DNA of 64,000 nucleotides from Paenibacillus sp. S150 (GTDB lineage Bacteria > Bacillota > Bacilli > Paenibacillales > Paenibacillaceae). Of the stretch, positions 25,596 through 34,627 are shown piece after piece (the stretch's first letter is position 1; the number at the start of each line of letters is the position of its first letter). The notes below the pieces were generated by a model. That model worked only from the letters and a program-made list of their open reading frames with translations, searched no databases and was not told the DNA's origin. Both the position numbers and the translations under genes were made by a program. Location: contig NZ_JACBYI010000003.1 in NCBI RefSeq assembly GCF_019352175.1, positions 1-64,000 on the forward strand, given 5' to 3'.

Positions 25596-27275
25596 TTAAG
25601 ACCTGCGTCTATTCTTTTGCGGCTTCATCATTTCGGGTCTGCGTTTCATGATGGACAGTGGCGCGCGGATGTAAAGATCCTTCCAGTCGCTCAAACGGAT
25701 TGGCGAGAAAGGTGTGACATAGGGCGTACCGAAGCTCTTCAATTTGCTTAAGTGGATGAGGATCAGCAAGAAAAACAGGATGGTGCCGTACATCCCCAAA
25801 AAGGCTGCAAAGCCCATGCCGATGAAGCGTAAAACACGCAATGTAATCCCTGCACTGTACAGTGGTATGGAGAAAGAGGAGATGGCGGTAACAGCAACTA
25901 CAATCACCAGGAACGGACTGACAATTCCGGCTTGTACGGCAGCATCGCCTATGATCAGACCGCCAACGATCCCCATTGCAGGTCCGATGGGCTTAGGCAG
26001 CCGAATTCCCGCTTCACGCAGAATTTCAATCGATATTTCAAGAATAAGGACTTCGATAACAGACGGGAACGGCACGCCCTGACGGGTCTCAATAATGCTG
26101 ATGACCAGCTCTGTAGGGATCAGGCCCGGATGGAAAGAGATGAAGGAAATGTACAATGCCGGAGCCATCAGCGCCATAAATGAAGCGAAAAATCGCAGCA
26201 TGCGAAGCAGCGACCCCGGGAGCCAGCGCTCATAATAATCCTCGGGTGACTGCAGCAGCATGCTGAAGGTCACCGGAACAATCAATGCAAACGGGGTGCC
26301 GTCCAGCAGAATTCCTATTCTTCCTTCCAGAAGAGCGCTGATGACACGGTCGGGTCTTTCGGTATTCAGAGCCTGCTGAAAAGGGCTTAGATAATTATCT
26401 TCAATCAGTTGTTCCACATAGCCGGATTCTGCTATGAAATCCATATCGATCTTGGAAACTCTGTTCATAACCTCCTTCAGCAGATCGGGATTCACGATAT
26501 CGTTGATGTAGGCAAGGACCAGCTTCCGTTTCACCAGGCTTCCAACCTCATACAGCTTCATTTCCAGATTTTTATTCAAGCCTTGCCGGCGCAGCATGGA
26601 GGTATTCTCACTCAGCACCTCGGAAAAGGAGATTCTTGGACCGCGAAGCAGCGCCTCTGAAGTCGGCTCCGTAATGGTCCGGACGGACCCGTGCGGCAGC
26701 CCTACCAGAAGCCCTGCGGGAATCCCGTCCATGATTAATAAGGTGTAGCCAAAGAGAACCAGCTCCTGCAGCTTCTCCAGCTCCTGCACTTCCTCAAGCT
26801 CAGTAAGCGGAAGCAGGTTTTCTTTTAGGCCGGACAGTGTAACAGGTTCCCTGAAGCCCTCTCTGTCTGGCGCGCTCCCGGTTCTGACTTCGCGCATCAG
26901 CGGCTGCATGACCTGCTTATTGATCATTTCTTCATCCTGCAGGCCCTCAACAAAGACAAGCGCAGCCCGAAGCCCATGCCCGCTGACCACAAACTCCCGG
27001 ATATGCACATCACTGTTCCCGGCAACCGCTTGTTTAATAAGTGTCAGATCCGCTTCGTATCTCCCGCTGACCAGGCTGCCCGCAGTCGAAGCCGCCTTGT
27101 GAGGGGACGCTGAAGAGACCCGCTTCGTTCTGGGGCCGCGTCCGCTGCCTACGAATGCATACAGCTTTTGGTATGTAAAATATATTCCCAGCGGACAGAT
27201 CAGTGTAATTGCAGCCTGCACAAATATGATCCAGCCAGGAATGTAGGGTACAATCGTTGACCACATTCCGCTCAT
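25596..27275 (-). CDS. gerA: spore germination receptor subunit GerA
   Basis: 559-residue GerA-family protein. A soluble N-terminal domain (about residues 75-300) is followed by a membrane domain with four or five helices (PFALIVPVTFSMLLQSPEDYYERW; LLRMLRFFASFMALMAPALYISF; GIVGGLIIGDAAVQAGIVSPFLVIVVAV). Unusually, there is an extra hydrophobic segment near the N-terminus (PGWIIFVQAAITLICPLGIYF) before the soluble domain. Starts at 27275 or 27266 are both possible; AAGGA lies just upstream. It is the first gene of the ger operon, normally transcribed by sigma-G in the forespore. Confidence 0.9.
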   Translation of the reverse strand: MSGMWSTIVPYIPGWIIFVQAAITLICPLGIYFTYQKLYAFVGSGRGPRTKRVSSASPHKAASTAGSLVSGRYEADLTLIKQAVAGNSDVHIREFVVSGHGLRAALVFVEGLQDEEMINKQVMQPLMREVRTGSAPDREGFREPVTLSGLKENLLPLTELEEVQELEKLQELVLFGYTLLIMDGIPAGLLVGLPHGSVRTITEPTSEALLRGPRISFSEVLSENTSMLRRQGLNKNLEMKLYEVGSLVKRKLVLAYINDIVNPDLLKEVMNRVSKIDMDFIAESGYVEQLIEDNYLSPFQQALNTERPDRVISALLEGRIGILLDGTPFALIVPVTFSMLLQSPEDYYERWLPGSLLRMLRFFASFMALMAPALYISFISFHPGLIPTELVISIIETRQGVPFPSVIEVLILEISIEILREAGIRLPKPIGPAMGIVGGLIIGDAAVQAGIVSPFLVIVVAVTAISSFSIPLYSAGITLRVLRFIGMGFAAFLGMYGTILFFLLILIHLSKLKSFGTPYVTPFSPIRLSDWKDLYIRAPLSIMKRRPEMMKPQKNRRRS

Positions 27276-27424
27276 CCTTAACTTATAGTTTTAGCCTGCA
27301 GGCTTGTTCCTTAAAGTGTGCCAAATAACAGCAAAATTTAGTCATTGACATGAACGCGGATATGACACTGGAGCGTGAATATGAGATGGGGATTTTGGTC
27401 CGTGTCCGGCGCTCTCCTTGCACA

Positions 27425-27457
27425 ACAAAAAGGAAGGAGCTGTGAGGCTCCCCCCTT
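27425..27457 (-). terminator. terminator of the glucanase gene
   Basis: On the minus strand AAGGGGGGAGC pairs imperfectly with GCTCCTTCCTT across a CTCACA loop, followed by TTTTG. It begins about 25 bp after the glucanase stop codon. Confidence 0.7.
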
Positions 27458-27482
27458 ATCATGTCTTGCCGTGTATTGAATG

Positions 27483-30400
27483 CTAGTGAATGGTTAAGTT
27501 AAAGCCGCTTTGAATGTAATACAGATCAGGATAGGCAATATTGCTGGTTGTCAGGTTATTAAAGGTGGCGGAGCCATTGCCGGTATAAGTGTAAATGGCC
27601 GCCCCCTTATGCGCTCCCGAGAACCTGGAGGTTGTTACCCCATCCAGCCCCGTACCGTTGATAGTGATGTTATTGAATACGATGTTGGAGAATCCGCCGC
27701 CGTATCCGAACTGGATGGCATCGCGCTGGGTATTGATGATATCGATATTTGTAAACGTCACATTCTTGATTGGATCGCTGGAGGCTTCAAGATCGATGGC
27801 CCCCCGTTCTCCGTCATACAAGTCCCGGCTTGTTCCGCTGTTGATGATGGTCGTGTCCGAGAATACAATGCCGGTATTGTTGCTGAAATGGGCGCCGGGG
27901 AACGTGGTGTTGAGCCGGATGCCGGAGCCGCCCACCGTATCGATGATATAGTTGTGGTCAGCTTTGTGCCCGCTTCCTCCGAAGAAGGCGATCGCTCCGG
28001 CACGCCAGTTGTTCTCAATCGTGTTGTACGAGAAAGTATTGTTCACGCCATCCGGGGCGCCAAAAGTATTGCTGGGCCATACAGCAAGCCCGTCATCGCC
28101 GTTGTTGCGCACATTCGTGTTGCGCACGGTCGAATTGCTGGTTCCTTGAGAGAAGTTGATGCCGTCGGCAAGGTTGTTGCGGATACGGCTGTTCTCTACA
28201 ACCAGTCCGCTGGCATAGATTGCCGGAGTATGGCCGTAGTCCCCCACCCACATGCCGCATTCAAAATGCTCCACCCACACATCGTGGATGATGGAATTGT
28301 TGCCGAAATTGTCCATGAACCCTTTGTAAACCGCATTCTGGTTGTAGCGTGACCGCAGATTCGAATTCATATACACATTGCTGAAGTCAAGCTTGCCGGT
28401 GATGCGGAGCGAAATTCCGCCTCCTGCGGCGTTGGGGTTGTTGAACTGCAGGTTCGTATGCCAGATGCCCGCGCCTGTAACGGTAAAGTTATTAATCATG
28501 CTGTTGATGGAACCAATCTGCCACATGCTGCCGAGGTTGAATGTTCCTTCGGGAATGTACAAAGATTTGCCGGAAGCAACCGCCGCAGTCACTGCAGCGT
28601 TGAAGGCCGCAAGGTCATCCTGTCCGTCATTCGCAACCGCACCATGATCCGTTACGGAAACGGAATTGGCCGGGCGTGCGATGGCTGCCGGAACAGGTTC
28701 AATTTCCAGGAAATCCACACCATATTCAAGACTGTCCCCGTTATTCTTCTGGATGCGGATCGTGTCACCGGGCTGCAGCGGCGTATCCAGCTTCCAGTGC
28801 ACTTCATCGAACCGGAACAGCGGACGTCCGGCACTCGGAGCATCACCAGGCTGGTCCCCGGAGAAATACTGCCAGCTGTAATACGAGGTCAGAGCTACAG
28901 TCTTAACCTTGACTCCGTTCACATAGGCATCGAGCGAGCCGGCCAGTCCCATGCCGTCTGCCGAGTCCGGCATTGTAAATCTCATGGTTACCCCTGCTCC
29001 GCCCTGGCCCGGCCTTACCGTCCACTGTGCATAGGAGCCGTTCGAAGGCAGGGCGATATAGCGCTGGCCGGATGCTTCCGAAGCAATCAGCGTCTGATCG
29101 AAATTCGGTGCCGATTTGAGTGCGGCTGCTCCACCGCGCACAGCATCGTCGGTATCGTAGCGGCTGTAAGGGACAGTTGCGCCACGGAGTGCATAGACAA
29201 CCAGATTGGCCGTATTAACATTGTTGGCCTGCTTGGCTGCAACTTCATTGGCATCTGCCGCAATGGTTGTGGTAACGGTGTAGTTCCCGTTTACTGCCGC
29301 CCATGTACCCGGAATGGAGACATTGACGGACGATCCCGCAGCTATTACACCGCTGTAAGAGCCGCTGAAGGTCTGAACCGTCGATCCGGCGGCATTCTTG
29401 AGAACAACAGTGATGCCATGTGCACCGCTGGCTGAAGCCACCGTTCCCTGATTCTTGAGGTTCACAGCAAAGCTGACAGTGTTGCCCGCTGCCGGATTCC
29501 CCGGATTCCAGGATGTGGCTCCAACCAGATCGGAGCTTGCAACCGGGGCGACTACGAGGGACGAAGGATTCGTATAACTGTTGTTAGTCTCATCTTGCTC
29601 AATGATGGTGTTGCTCTCGTCCACCTTGGCGCTGAGCGGGTAAGTCGCGGCGGTCTTCGCACCAGCGTTCAGCGAAACGGCGGTTGACTCCCCAGCCGCA
29701 AGTGCGCTAACCGGAGCTGTACCGGCAAGCTCACCGCCCAGGTAGAAGCTGAGGGCAGTTGCCGCAGAAGCTGCGCTGCCGATGTTTTTGACGGTAGCAT
29801 TCAGCGTGATTGCGCTGGTCTCGACCGGAGAAGCCGGCGACCAGGACATTGCCGTAACCGTCAGATCCGGGTTCGGTGCGGGCGAGCCGAAGACCTGGAA
29901 TTCGGCGATTTGTCCCGCCGGAGCGCCGGAGTTTGATGTGATATTCAGCTGCAGGCGCTTGACGGTTGCCGTAACAGGTATGGTCACAGAGTTGCCTGTC
30001 GATGGGTTAAAGGTATAGGTCTGCGCTGATACCAAATTGCTGAAGGCTGTTGTACTCTGGTTGTGACCGAGCACCTGGATGGTTTGGGTGCGCGTGCTCC
30101 AATCGGAAGCCGGATTCAGCTTCAGGACAACCGAGGTAATATCGTGGTTCGCTCCGAGATCCAGTGTCAATGTGCTTGGATTGCCGCTCCCTTCCCAATA
30201 CGTGCTCGTGCTGTTGTCATTCGCGTTCGCAGCGGCAAAGGATTGTGTGCTGGAAGAAGCCGTTATGGATTTGCCGATGGCGATATTGCTGCCCGGGACA
30301 GGTGTCGCCGTGGCTGTTGCTGTAGGAGTCGGTGCAACTGTTGCTGTAGGTGTTGCTGTAGGTGTAGCCGTTGGTGCAGTTGTCGGTGTTGCTGTTGGTG

Positions 30401-31406
30401 TTACGGTCGCAGTTGGAGCTGGCGTCGTGCTTGGCGTAGCCGAAGGAGAAACTGTGGCGGCTACCGTAATCTGATCCAGATTGATATTGGCGGAATCGCC
30501 CGGGTCATATTTATAGGCTATCGTATTACTGCCCGCATTCAGAGTAAGCGTTTCCACTTTACTGCCCCAGGTATCCCAATCGGCTAAGGCAGGCAGGGAA
30601 GTCTGGCGGATCTTGCTTCCGTTCACATAGAGGCTGACTGTGCTCGCGCTGCCGTTTGCATTGGCATATTTCAGCGCCACCTCCCGGTTGCCTGCCGCCG
30701 TCACGCTGACGGTGAAGGCAGTCGATGCCCCCACTGTCCAGTAGCCGTCTACAAAGCCTGTTCCGGAGTAACCGGTATGGTCCGTGTTCACCTTCGCGCC
30801 CCCCGCAAGCGCGGCATTCTCCGCCTGATAAGTGCCTGAAGGCGCAGGGGTTGCCGTAGCAGAAGGCGTAGGGGTCGGGGTTGTGCCACTGGCGCCATAG
30901 ATTTCAAATTCGGACAGCTGTGCCGCCGGCCAGGCTGTATTGGCTGTGAAGCTAAGACGCACATAACGTGTGCTGGCTGCATTGAAGCTGATGGTAACGG
31001 TGTTGCTCTGAACGGTAGGGCTGAAATTATAATTGGCGCTGCCGGCAATAGTGGTGAATGCCGTTCCGTTCGTGCTGCCTTGAACTGAAAGGGTCTGGGT
31101 CCGTGCTTCCCAGCCTGCAGGAAGCTTCAGTACAATTTGATCAATACTTGTGAGAGTGCCCAGATCGGCCTGCAGCCACTGCGGAAAAGCATTGTTCGTG
31201 CTTTCCCAGTACGTGGCCTGGTTGCTGTCCTTCACGTTGTCAGGACTGTAGGTCTGGGATTGGCCGCTTGCTGTGATGGTTTTGCCGATCGTCAGGTTGG
31301 AGCCACCAGCTGCTGAAGCGGGCGTGAATGAATCCATGCCCATGAACAAGCTGGTGATCATCAGGGTCCCAATGACCAGCCATACAAAAAACTTGTTGCG
31401 CATCAT
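27483..31406 (-). CDS. secreted GH87 alpha-1,3-glucanase (mutanase), multidomain
   Basis: 1307-residue extracellular enzyme that should cut alpha-1,3-glucan of fungal walls or dental mutan. In order: signal peptide (1-33); discoidin/F5-8C domain (about 36-172); short Pro/Thr linker; CBM6-like domain (about 191-318, YQAENAALAGGAKVNTDHTG); long Thr/Pro linker (about 319-372); second discoidin domain (about 373-508); two CARDB-like domains (about 510-750, DLTVTAMSWSPASPVETSAI and DLVGATSWNPGNPAAG); a conserved domain (about 750-905); and a right-handed beta-helix catalytic domain (about 915-1307). NNLADGIN and NNGDDGLAVW at about 1080-1105 carry the aspartates corresponding to the GH87 catalytic residues. 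The order matches B. circulans Agl-KA, with the CARDB pair as an addition. GGAGGAGG precedes the start. Confidence 0.87.
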   Translation of the reverse strand: MMRNKFFVWLVIGTLMITSLFMGMDSFTPASAAGGSNLTIGKTITASGQSQTYSPDNVKDSNQATYWESTNNAFPQWLQADLGTLTSIDQIVLKLPAGWEARTQTLSVQGSTNGTAFTTIAGSANYNFSPTVQSNTVTISFNAASTRYVRLSFTANTAWPAAQLSEFEIYGASGTTPTPTPSATATPAPSGTYQAENAALAGGAKVNTDHTGYSGTGFVDGYWTVGASTAFTVSVTAAGNREVALKYANANGSASTVSLYVNGSKIRQTSLPALADWDTWGSKVETLTLNAGSNTIAYKYDPGDSANINLDQITVAATVSPSATPSTTPAPTATVTPTATPTTAPTATPTATPTATVAPTPTATATATPVPGSNIAIGKSITASSSTQSFAAANANDNSTSTYWEGSGNPSTLTLDLGANHDITSVVLKLNPASDWSTRTQTIQVLGHNQSTTAFSNLVSAQTYTFNPSTGNSVTIPVTATVKRLQLNITSNSGAPAGQIAEFQVFGSPAPNPDLTVTAMSWSPASPVETSAITLNATVKNIGSAASAATALSFYLGGELAGTAPVSALAAGESTAVSLNAGAKTAATYPLSAKVDESNTIIEQDETNNSYTNPSSLVVAPVASSDLVGATSWNPGNPAAGNTVSFAVNLKNQGTVASASGAHGITVVLKNAAGSTVQTFSGSYSGVIAAGSSVNVSIPGTWAAVNGNYTVTTTIAADANEVAAKQANNVNTANLVVYALRGATVPYSRYDTDDAVRGGAAALKSAPNFDQTLIASEASGQRYIALPSNGSYAQWTVRPGQGGAGVTMRFTMPDSADGMGLAGSLDAYVNGVKVKTVALTSYYSWQYFSGDQPGDAPSAGRPLFRFDEVHWKLDTPLQPGDTIRIQKNNGDSLEYGVDFLEIEPVPAAIARPANSVSVTDHGAVANDGQDDLAAFNAAVTAAVASGKSLYIPEGTFNLGSMWQIGSINSMINNFTVTGAGIWHTNLQFNNPNAAGGGISLRITGKLDFSNVYMNSNLRSRYNQNAVYKGFMDNFGNNSIIHDVWVEHFECGMWVGDYGHTPAIYASGLVVENSRIRNNLADGINFSQGTSNSTVRNTNVRNNGDDGLAVWPSNTFGAPDGVNNTFSYNTIENNWRAGAIAFFGGSGHKADHNYIIDTVGGSGIRLNTTFPGAHFSNNTGIVFSDTTIINSGTSRDLYDGERGAIDLEASSDPIKNVTFTNIDIINTQRDAIQFGYGGGFSNIVFNNITINGTGLDGVTTSRFSGAHKGAAIYTYTGNGSATFNNLTTSNIAYPDLYYIQSGFNLTIH

Positions 31407-31596
31407 CTTCCTCCTCCATATTGTATGAGATTACTGCTGCAATACATATTCATTATAGATATAATGCAGGAATACCTATGATAGGCAATTCTACCGAAAA
31501 GATGGGCGATTCCATGCTTCTGGCTTACTTGCACAGCCCGGTAATGATTTGCTATTGTTAGCTGGGAGCGGGATGCTTTAAGAAGGGGATGTTATT

Positions 31597-32418
31597 TTGG
31601 CGAAAAAAGACAGATCTGCAATTGAAGTGGTCAATGGTGCTTCGGTCCGCAAAAATTGGGCCGGGCATATTCCGGTGCTTATCATAGAGCCCAAAGAACC
31701 GGCAGCAGAACGGCGGCTGGCTATCTTCCTCAGTGGTCTGGGCGGAAATAAAGAGAGGCTGGTGCCCTATTTGCAGGATATTGCCGATCAGGGATATATC
31801 GCCCTTGCTTTTGACAATGACCAGCATGGGGAACGCGGCTCAGCGGGGAGCGGGAATTTGGTAGACCGGGTGTTCTCCAACATGAGAAATTACGGGTGGA
31901 AAATCCTTGGACAAACCACGCTTGATACAAAGACAGTAATTGACTGGGCCATCGATACGCTGGGGGTTCAATCGGACGTTCGAGTGGGCGGCATCTCCAT
32001 GGGCGGGGATATCTCCATTGCGGCAGCGGGCATCGACCCGCGGATTGTCCGCATCGCACCGATCATCGCCACGCCGGACTGGCTTCGTCCGGGCATGCAC
32101 GAAATCTCCGGCAGCGCGCCGTTGATGGACCCGGGGATGCCGGATGAGGCATCGCAGACTTTTTATGACGAGCTGAATCCCATGACCCATCTGGAGCGTT
32201 ATCTTAATGGACCGCAGATGCGTTTGACTCTGGGTGCAGAGGACAAGCATATCCCCCCCGAGAATGCGGAACGCTTCAAGCGGGAATTAGCCAGGCTCTC
32301 ACCTGAGGCAGCCGATGGAGTCGGGCTTGTCTATATCCCGGGACCAAAGGCTGATCACATCCATATCATGGACAGAAAAGACGAATGGTGGCCGGATCTG
32401 TTGCGTTGGTGGCTCTAA
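31597..32418 (+). CDS. alpha/beta-hydrolase family esterase/peptidase
   Basis: 273-residue cytoplasmic hydrolase. The nucleophile elbow is GGISMGG at about residues 130-136, the oxyanion region is FLSGLGGNKERL near residue 48, and a late His in DHIHIMD completes the likely triad. It resembles YitV-type prolyl-oligopeptidase-like esterases (family knowledge; substrate unknown). It starts at TTG 31597 with AAGAAGGGG upstream. It is monocistronic. Confidence 0.8.
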   Translation: MAKKDRSAIEVVNGASVRKNWAGHIPVLIIEPKEPAAERRLAIFLSGLGGNKERLVPYLQDIADQGYIALAFDNDQHGERGSAGSGNLVDRVFSNMRNYGWKILGQTTLDTKTVIDWAIDTLGVQSDVRVGGISMGGDISIAAAGIDPRIVRIAPIIATPDWLRPGMHEISGSAPLMDPGMPDEASQTFYDELNPMTHLERYLNGPQMRLTLGAEDKHIPPENAERFKRELARLSPEAADGVGLVYIPGPKADHIHIMDRKDEWWPDLLRWWL

Positions 32419-32731
32419 ACAGGTATGTATCGGCGGGAGAAAACGCGGCGCATTCCATATTTCAAATAAACAGCAAACAGAGGGTGACCCACAGCCGGCA
32501 GTAGGGCTTGAGCCGCCCTATTGGTGTTCCCATCCCCCCCGGTGTGCCGAACGTAATAAATTAAGCTACTGCGAATTGTCGATGTATGCATAGCATTTCT
32601 GTGTTCATAATAGATATAAGCTGAATATTTAAAGATAACGGATCGGCTTTGGCGGTGCCTGCTATTGGTCTAGTCCAGCTGGCAGCCCCGTCAGCGCAGG
32701 ATCATTTATTTCGAATTTAAAGTTTCGATTT
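32419..32731. other. intergenic, no gene
   Basis: No credible coding frame. A GC-rich hairpin around 32500-32525 (AGTAGGGC ... GCCCTATT) may end the hydrolase transcript. The rest is featureless up to the FMN reductase promoter. Confidence 0.5.
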
Positions 32732-32768
32732 ATTACTTGCTATAAATAAGTAATGTGCTATAATAAAC
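32732..32768 (+). promoter_or_regulatory. promoter and inverted-repeat operator of the FMN reductase
   Basis: ATTACTT and AAGTAAT form a 7-bp inverted repeat (32732-32754) that overlaps a promoter-like TTGCTA, 16 bp, TATAAT. This is typical of an operator for a small winged-helix repressor such as HxlR or MarR type; no such gene is adjacent. Confidence 0.6.
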
Positions 32769-32831
32769 ACAACATAAGCTTTACCGCTTGAATGAATCCA
32801 ATACAACTACTTATTTTAGGAGGAAAATTAA

Positions 32832-33374
32832 ATGACAACTTTAAACATCGGAATTATTCTGGGCAGCACCCGTCAAGGTCGGGTAAGTCCACAGGTCGGC
32901 GAATGGGTGAAAGGCATTGCGGATGCACGCGGAGATGCAAATTATGAAATCGTGGATATTGCCGATTACAAGCTGCCGCTGCTCGGCGAATCAGACGATT
33001 ATGGGCCTGCCCAGGCTTGGGCGGCAAAGCTGGCGACTCTGGACGGATTCGTATTCATTGCCCAGGAATATAACCACAGTCTTTCGGGAGCCTTGAAGAA
33101 CGCGCTTGATTCCGCCCGTGAAGAATGGAACAACAAAGCTGCGGGCATCGTCAGCTATGGCTCTGCCGGAGGCGTTCGCGCTGCCGAGCATCTGCGTGGA
33201 ATCCTTGGGGAGCTGCAGGTTGCCGATGTTCGGGTGCATCCGCTCTTGTCCCTGTTCACCGACTTCGAGAACGGCTCTGTTTTCAAGCCGGCGGAGCTTC
33301 ACACCGCTAACGTAAATGCAATGCTTGATCAGGTGCTTGCATGGAGCGGTGCCTTGAAGACCTTGCGTGCCTAA
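32832..33374 (+). CDS. NADPH-dependent FMN reductase family protein
   Basis: 180-residue flavodoxin-fold reductase. The phosphate-binding loop is GSTRQGRVSPQVGEW at residues 11-25, and the family motif EYNHSLSGALKNALD is at about residues 78-92. These enzymes bind FMN and reduce quinones, azo compounds or chromate with NAD(P)H. AGGAGG is six or seven bases upstream of the ATG. A strong terminator follows, so it is monocistronic. The operator upstream suggests induction by a reactive or aromatic compound. Confidence 0.88.
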   Translation: MTTLNIGIILGSTRQGRVSPQVGEWVKGIADARGDANYEIVDIADYKLPLLGESDDYGPAQAWAAKLATLDGFVFIAQEYNHSLSGALKNALDSAREEWNNKAAGIVSYGSAGGVRAAEHLRGILGELQVADVRVHPLLSLFTDFENGSVFKPAELHTANVNAMLDQVLAWSGALKTLRA

Positions 33375-33398
33375 TAATAAAGCTAACTGAGCCAGAAG

Positions 33399-33427
33399 AC
33401 CACTTCAGCATTTGAAGTGGTTTTTTT
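33399..33427 (+). terminator. rho-independent terminator
   Basis: ACCACTTCA pairs with TGAAGTGGT over a 5-base loop, followed by seven T. It ends the FMN reductase transcript. Confidence 0.92.
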
Positions 33428-33522
33428 ATCGTTTAGGAAATTATGCTTCTCGTCAATTGTGGATAAGGTATGTTATGAAGTTTATGAAGTTAGAGGGGAA
33501 ATTGTAATGCGTCTTATTCGTG

Positions 33523-33589
33523 CTGAACCGTACTGAGTCGTGCAGAGTTTGCTGAATTGTGCAGAGTCTCCTGAGCCGTGCGGAGTCTG
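33523..33589. repeat. 19-bp tandem repeat, three units plus a partial
   Basis: Units at 33533-33551, 33552-33570 and 33571-33589 share CTGAGYCGTGCRGAGTCTG with few changes; CTGAACCGTA just before is a partial unit. It is non-coding. Confidence 0.75.
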
Positions 33590-33793
33590 AGGGTTCTATG
33601 TTTTGCAGGAGGAAGCGCGGAATAGAGCGGGTCCAGCCGAGGCCCCTACCGGGGCAGTGACGTGAAGTGGAATGGAGTAAAGTGGAATTCGTAAGAATTA
33701 GTACACTTACACGGCCGGAAGAACCCTCTGAACCCGCAGCGGACTTCATTCACATCGTCAACCGCTGATTTTGGTGTTGAGCCAAAAAGGTAG

Positions 33794-34212
33794 TTTAATG
33801 TATATGAATGGAACCGGAGAACCTGAACACGCTGATGGAACGCAAGGAGATTCATGGGGAACGGAAGCGAAGTGTAAAAAGTAACACTAATGGGCTGGAA
33901 TTCTGGCTTTAACGGGCTTTAGTGGGATTTTGTACACTTAATAGAGGCCCACTCCCTCCAAATGGCTGATTTCAGCCGGATTAGTTGTACTTTTTCCCAC
34001 TAGGGATGATCGAGAATCCGAATGCGCTACCTTAGTGTTACTTTTTACTACTAAAATGGCTGCCCTTTGGATGTGGTTCAAGTTCATCTTAATGTAGGCG
34101 TATTCCTCTGTAAGGGGGAGAAACGGATGGATTAGGCATCCTTTTTTCCACTAACGCTTGCGGAAAAGGGGAAGCGGGTAAGAACTAAGTTCACTTGTTC
34201 CACTTGGGCTTC
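33794..34212. repeat. modular dispersed repeat, full copy (orientation 1)
   Basis: About 415 bp that matches, as reverse complement, the repeat at 62749-63162. It contains six degenerate copies of a ~21-bp module such as TTAGTTGTACTTTTTCCCAC, in both orientations, and no genuine gene. It fills most of the gap between the FMN reductase and SMR genes. Confidence 0.8.
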
Positions 34213-34243
34213 CTCCCATTGCAAGACAGCTTGAACTCCGGGA

Positions 34244-34627
34244 TTAAAGAAGCCCGCTAGGCTTTTGAACCGGCTGAATTTGCCCTTCTGCCGCCGCATC
34301 CCCAGAAGCCCCATGACCCGGACCGAGCAAATTCAGCACAACCACGCCGATGATGATCAGCGCAATCCCTACGACACTCGCCGTATTAATCTTTTCCTTC
34401 CAGATCACAACCGACACAATCACCGTAACGACCGTGCCAAGTCCTGACCAAATGGCATACGCGGTGTTCAAGGGAATCGACTTCAGCGATATTGACAGGA
34501 AGAAGAATGAACATACAAAGGCAACCACTGTCACGAGAGAGGGAATCAGCCTGGTAAATCCTTGGGAAGCCTTGAGCATCGAAGTTCCAAGCAGCTCACT
34601 GGCAATGGATACCGCAAGATAGGCCAT
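34244..34627 (-). CDS. SMR-family drug efflux protein (Qac type)
   Basis: 127-residue protein with four transmembrane helices. The essential membrane Glu is in helix 1 (YLAVSIASELLGTSMLKASQGF), and NTAYAIWSGLG in helix 3 is the quaternary-ammonium (EmrE-like) form rather than the guanidine-exporter form. A hydrophilic C-terminal tail of about 25 residues (GHGASGDAAAEGQIQPVQ) is longer than usual. The start overlaps the TetR stop (TAATG), so the two form an operon. It should export cationic biocides by proton antiport. Confidence 0.9.
   Translation of the reverse strand: MAYLAVSIASELLGTSMLKASQGFTRLIPSLVTVVAFVCSFFFLSISLKSIPLNTAYAIWSGLGTVVTVIVSVVIWKEKINTASVVGIALIIIGVVVLNLLGPGHGASGDAAAEGQIQPVQKPSGLL

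Noticed and set aside
30270-30480. Short periodic repeats resembling an array
   Set aside because: They encode the Thr/Pro linker of the glucanase; unit length and lack of spacers exclude CRISPR.
34244-34627. SMR protein as a guanidine exporter linked to the guanidine region
   Set aside because: No guanidine riboswitch precedes it, it is coupled to a TetR gene, and its helix 3 motif is of the quaternary-ammonium type.
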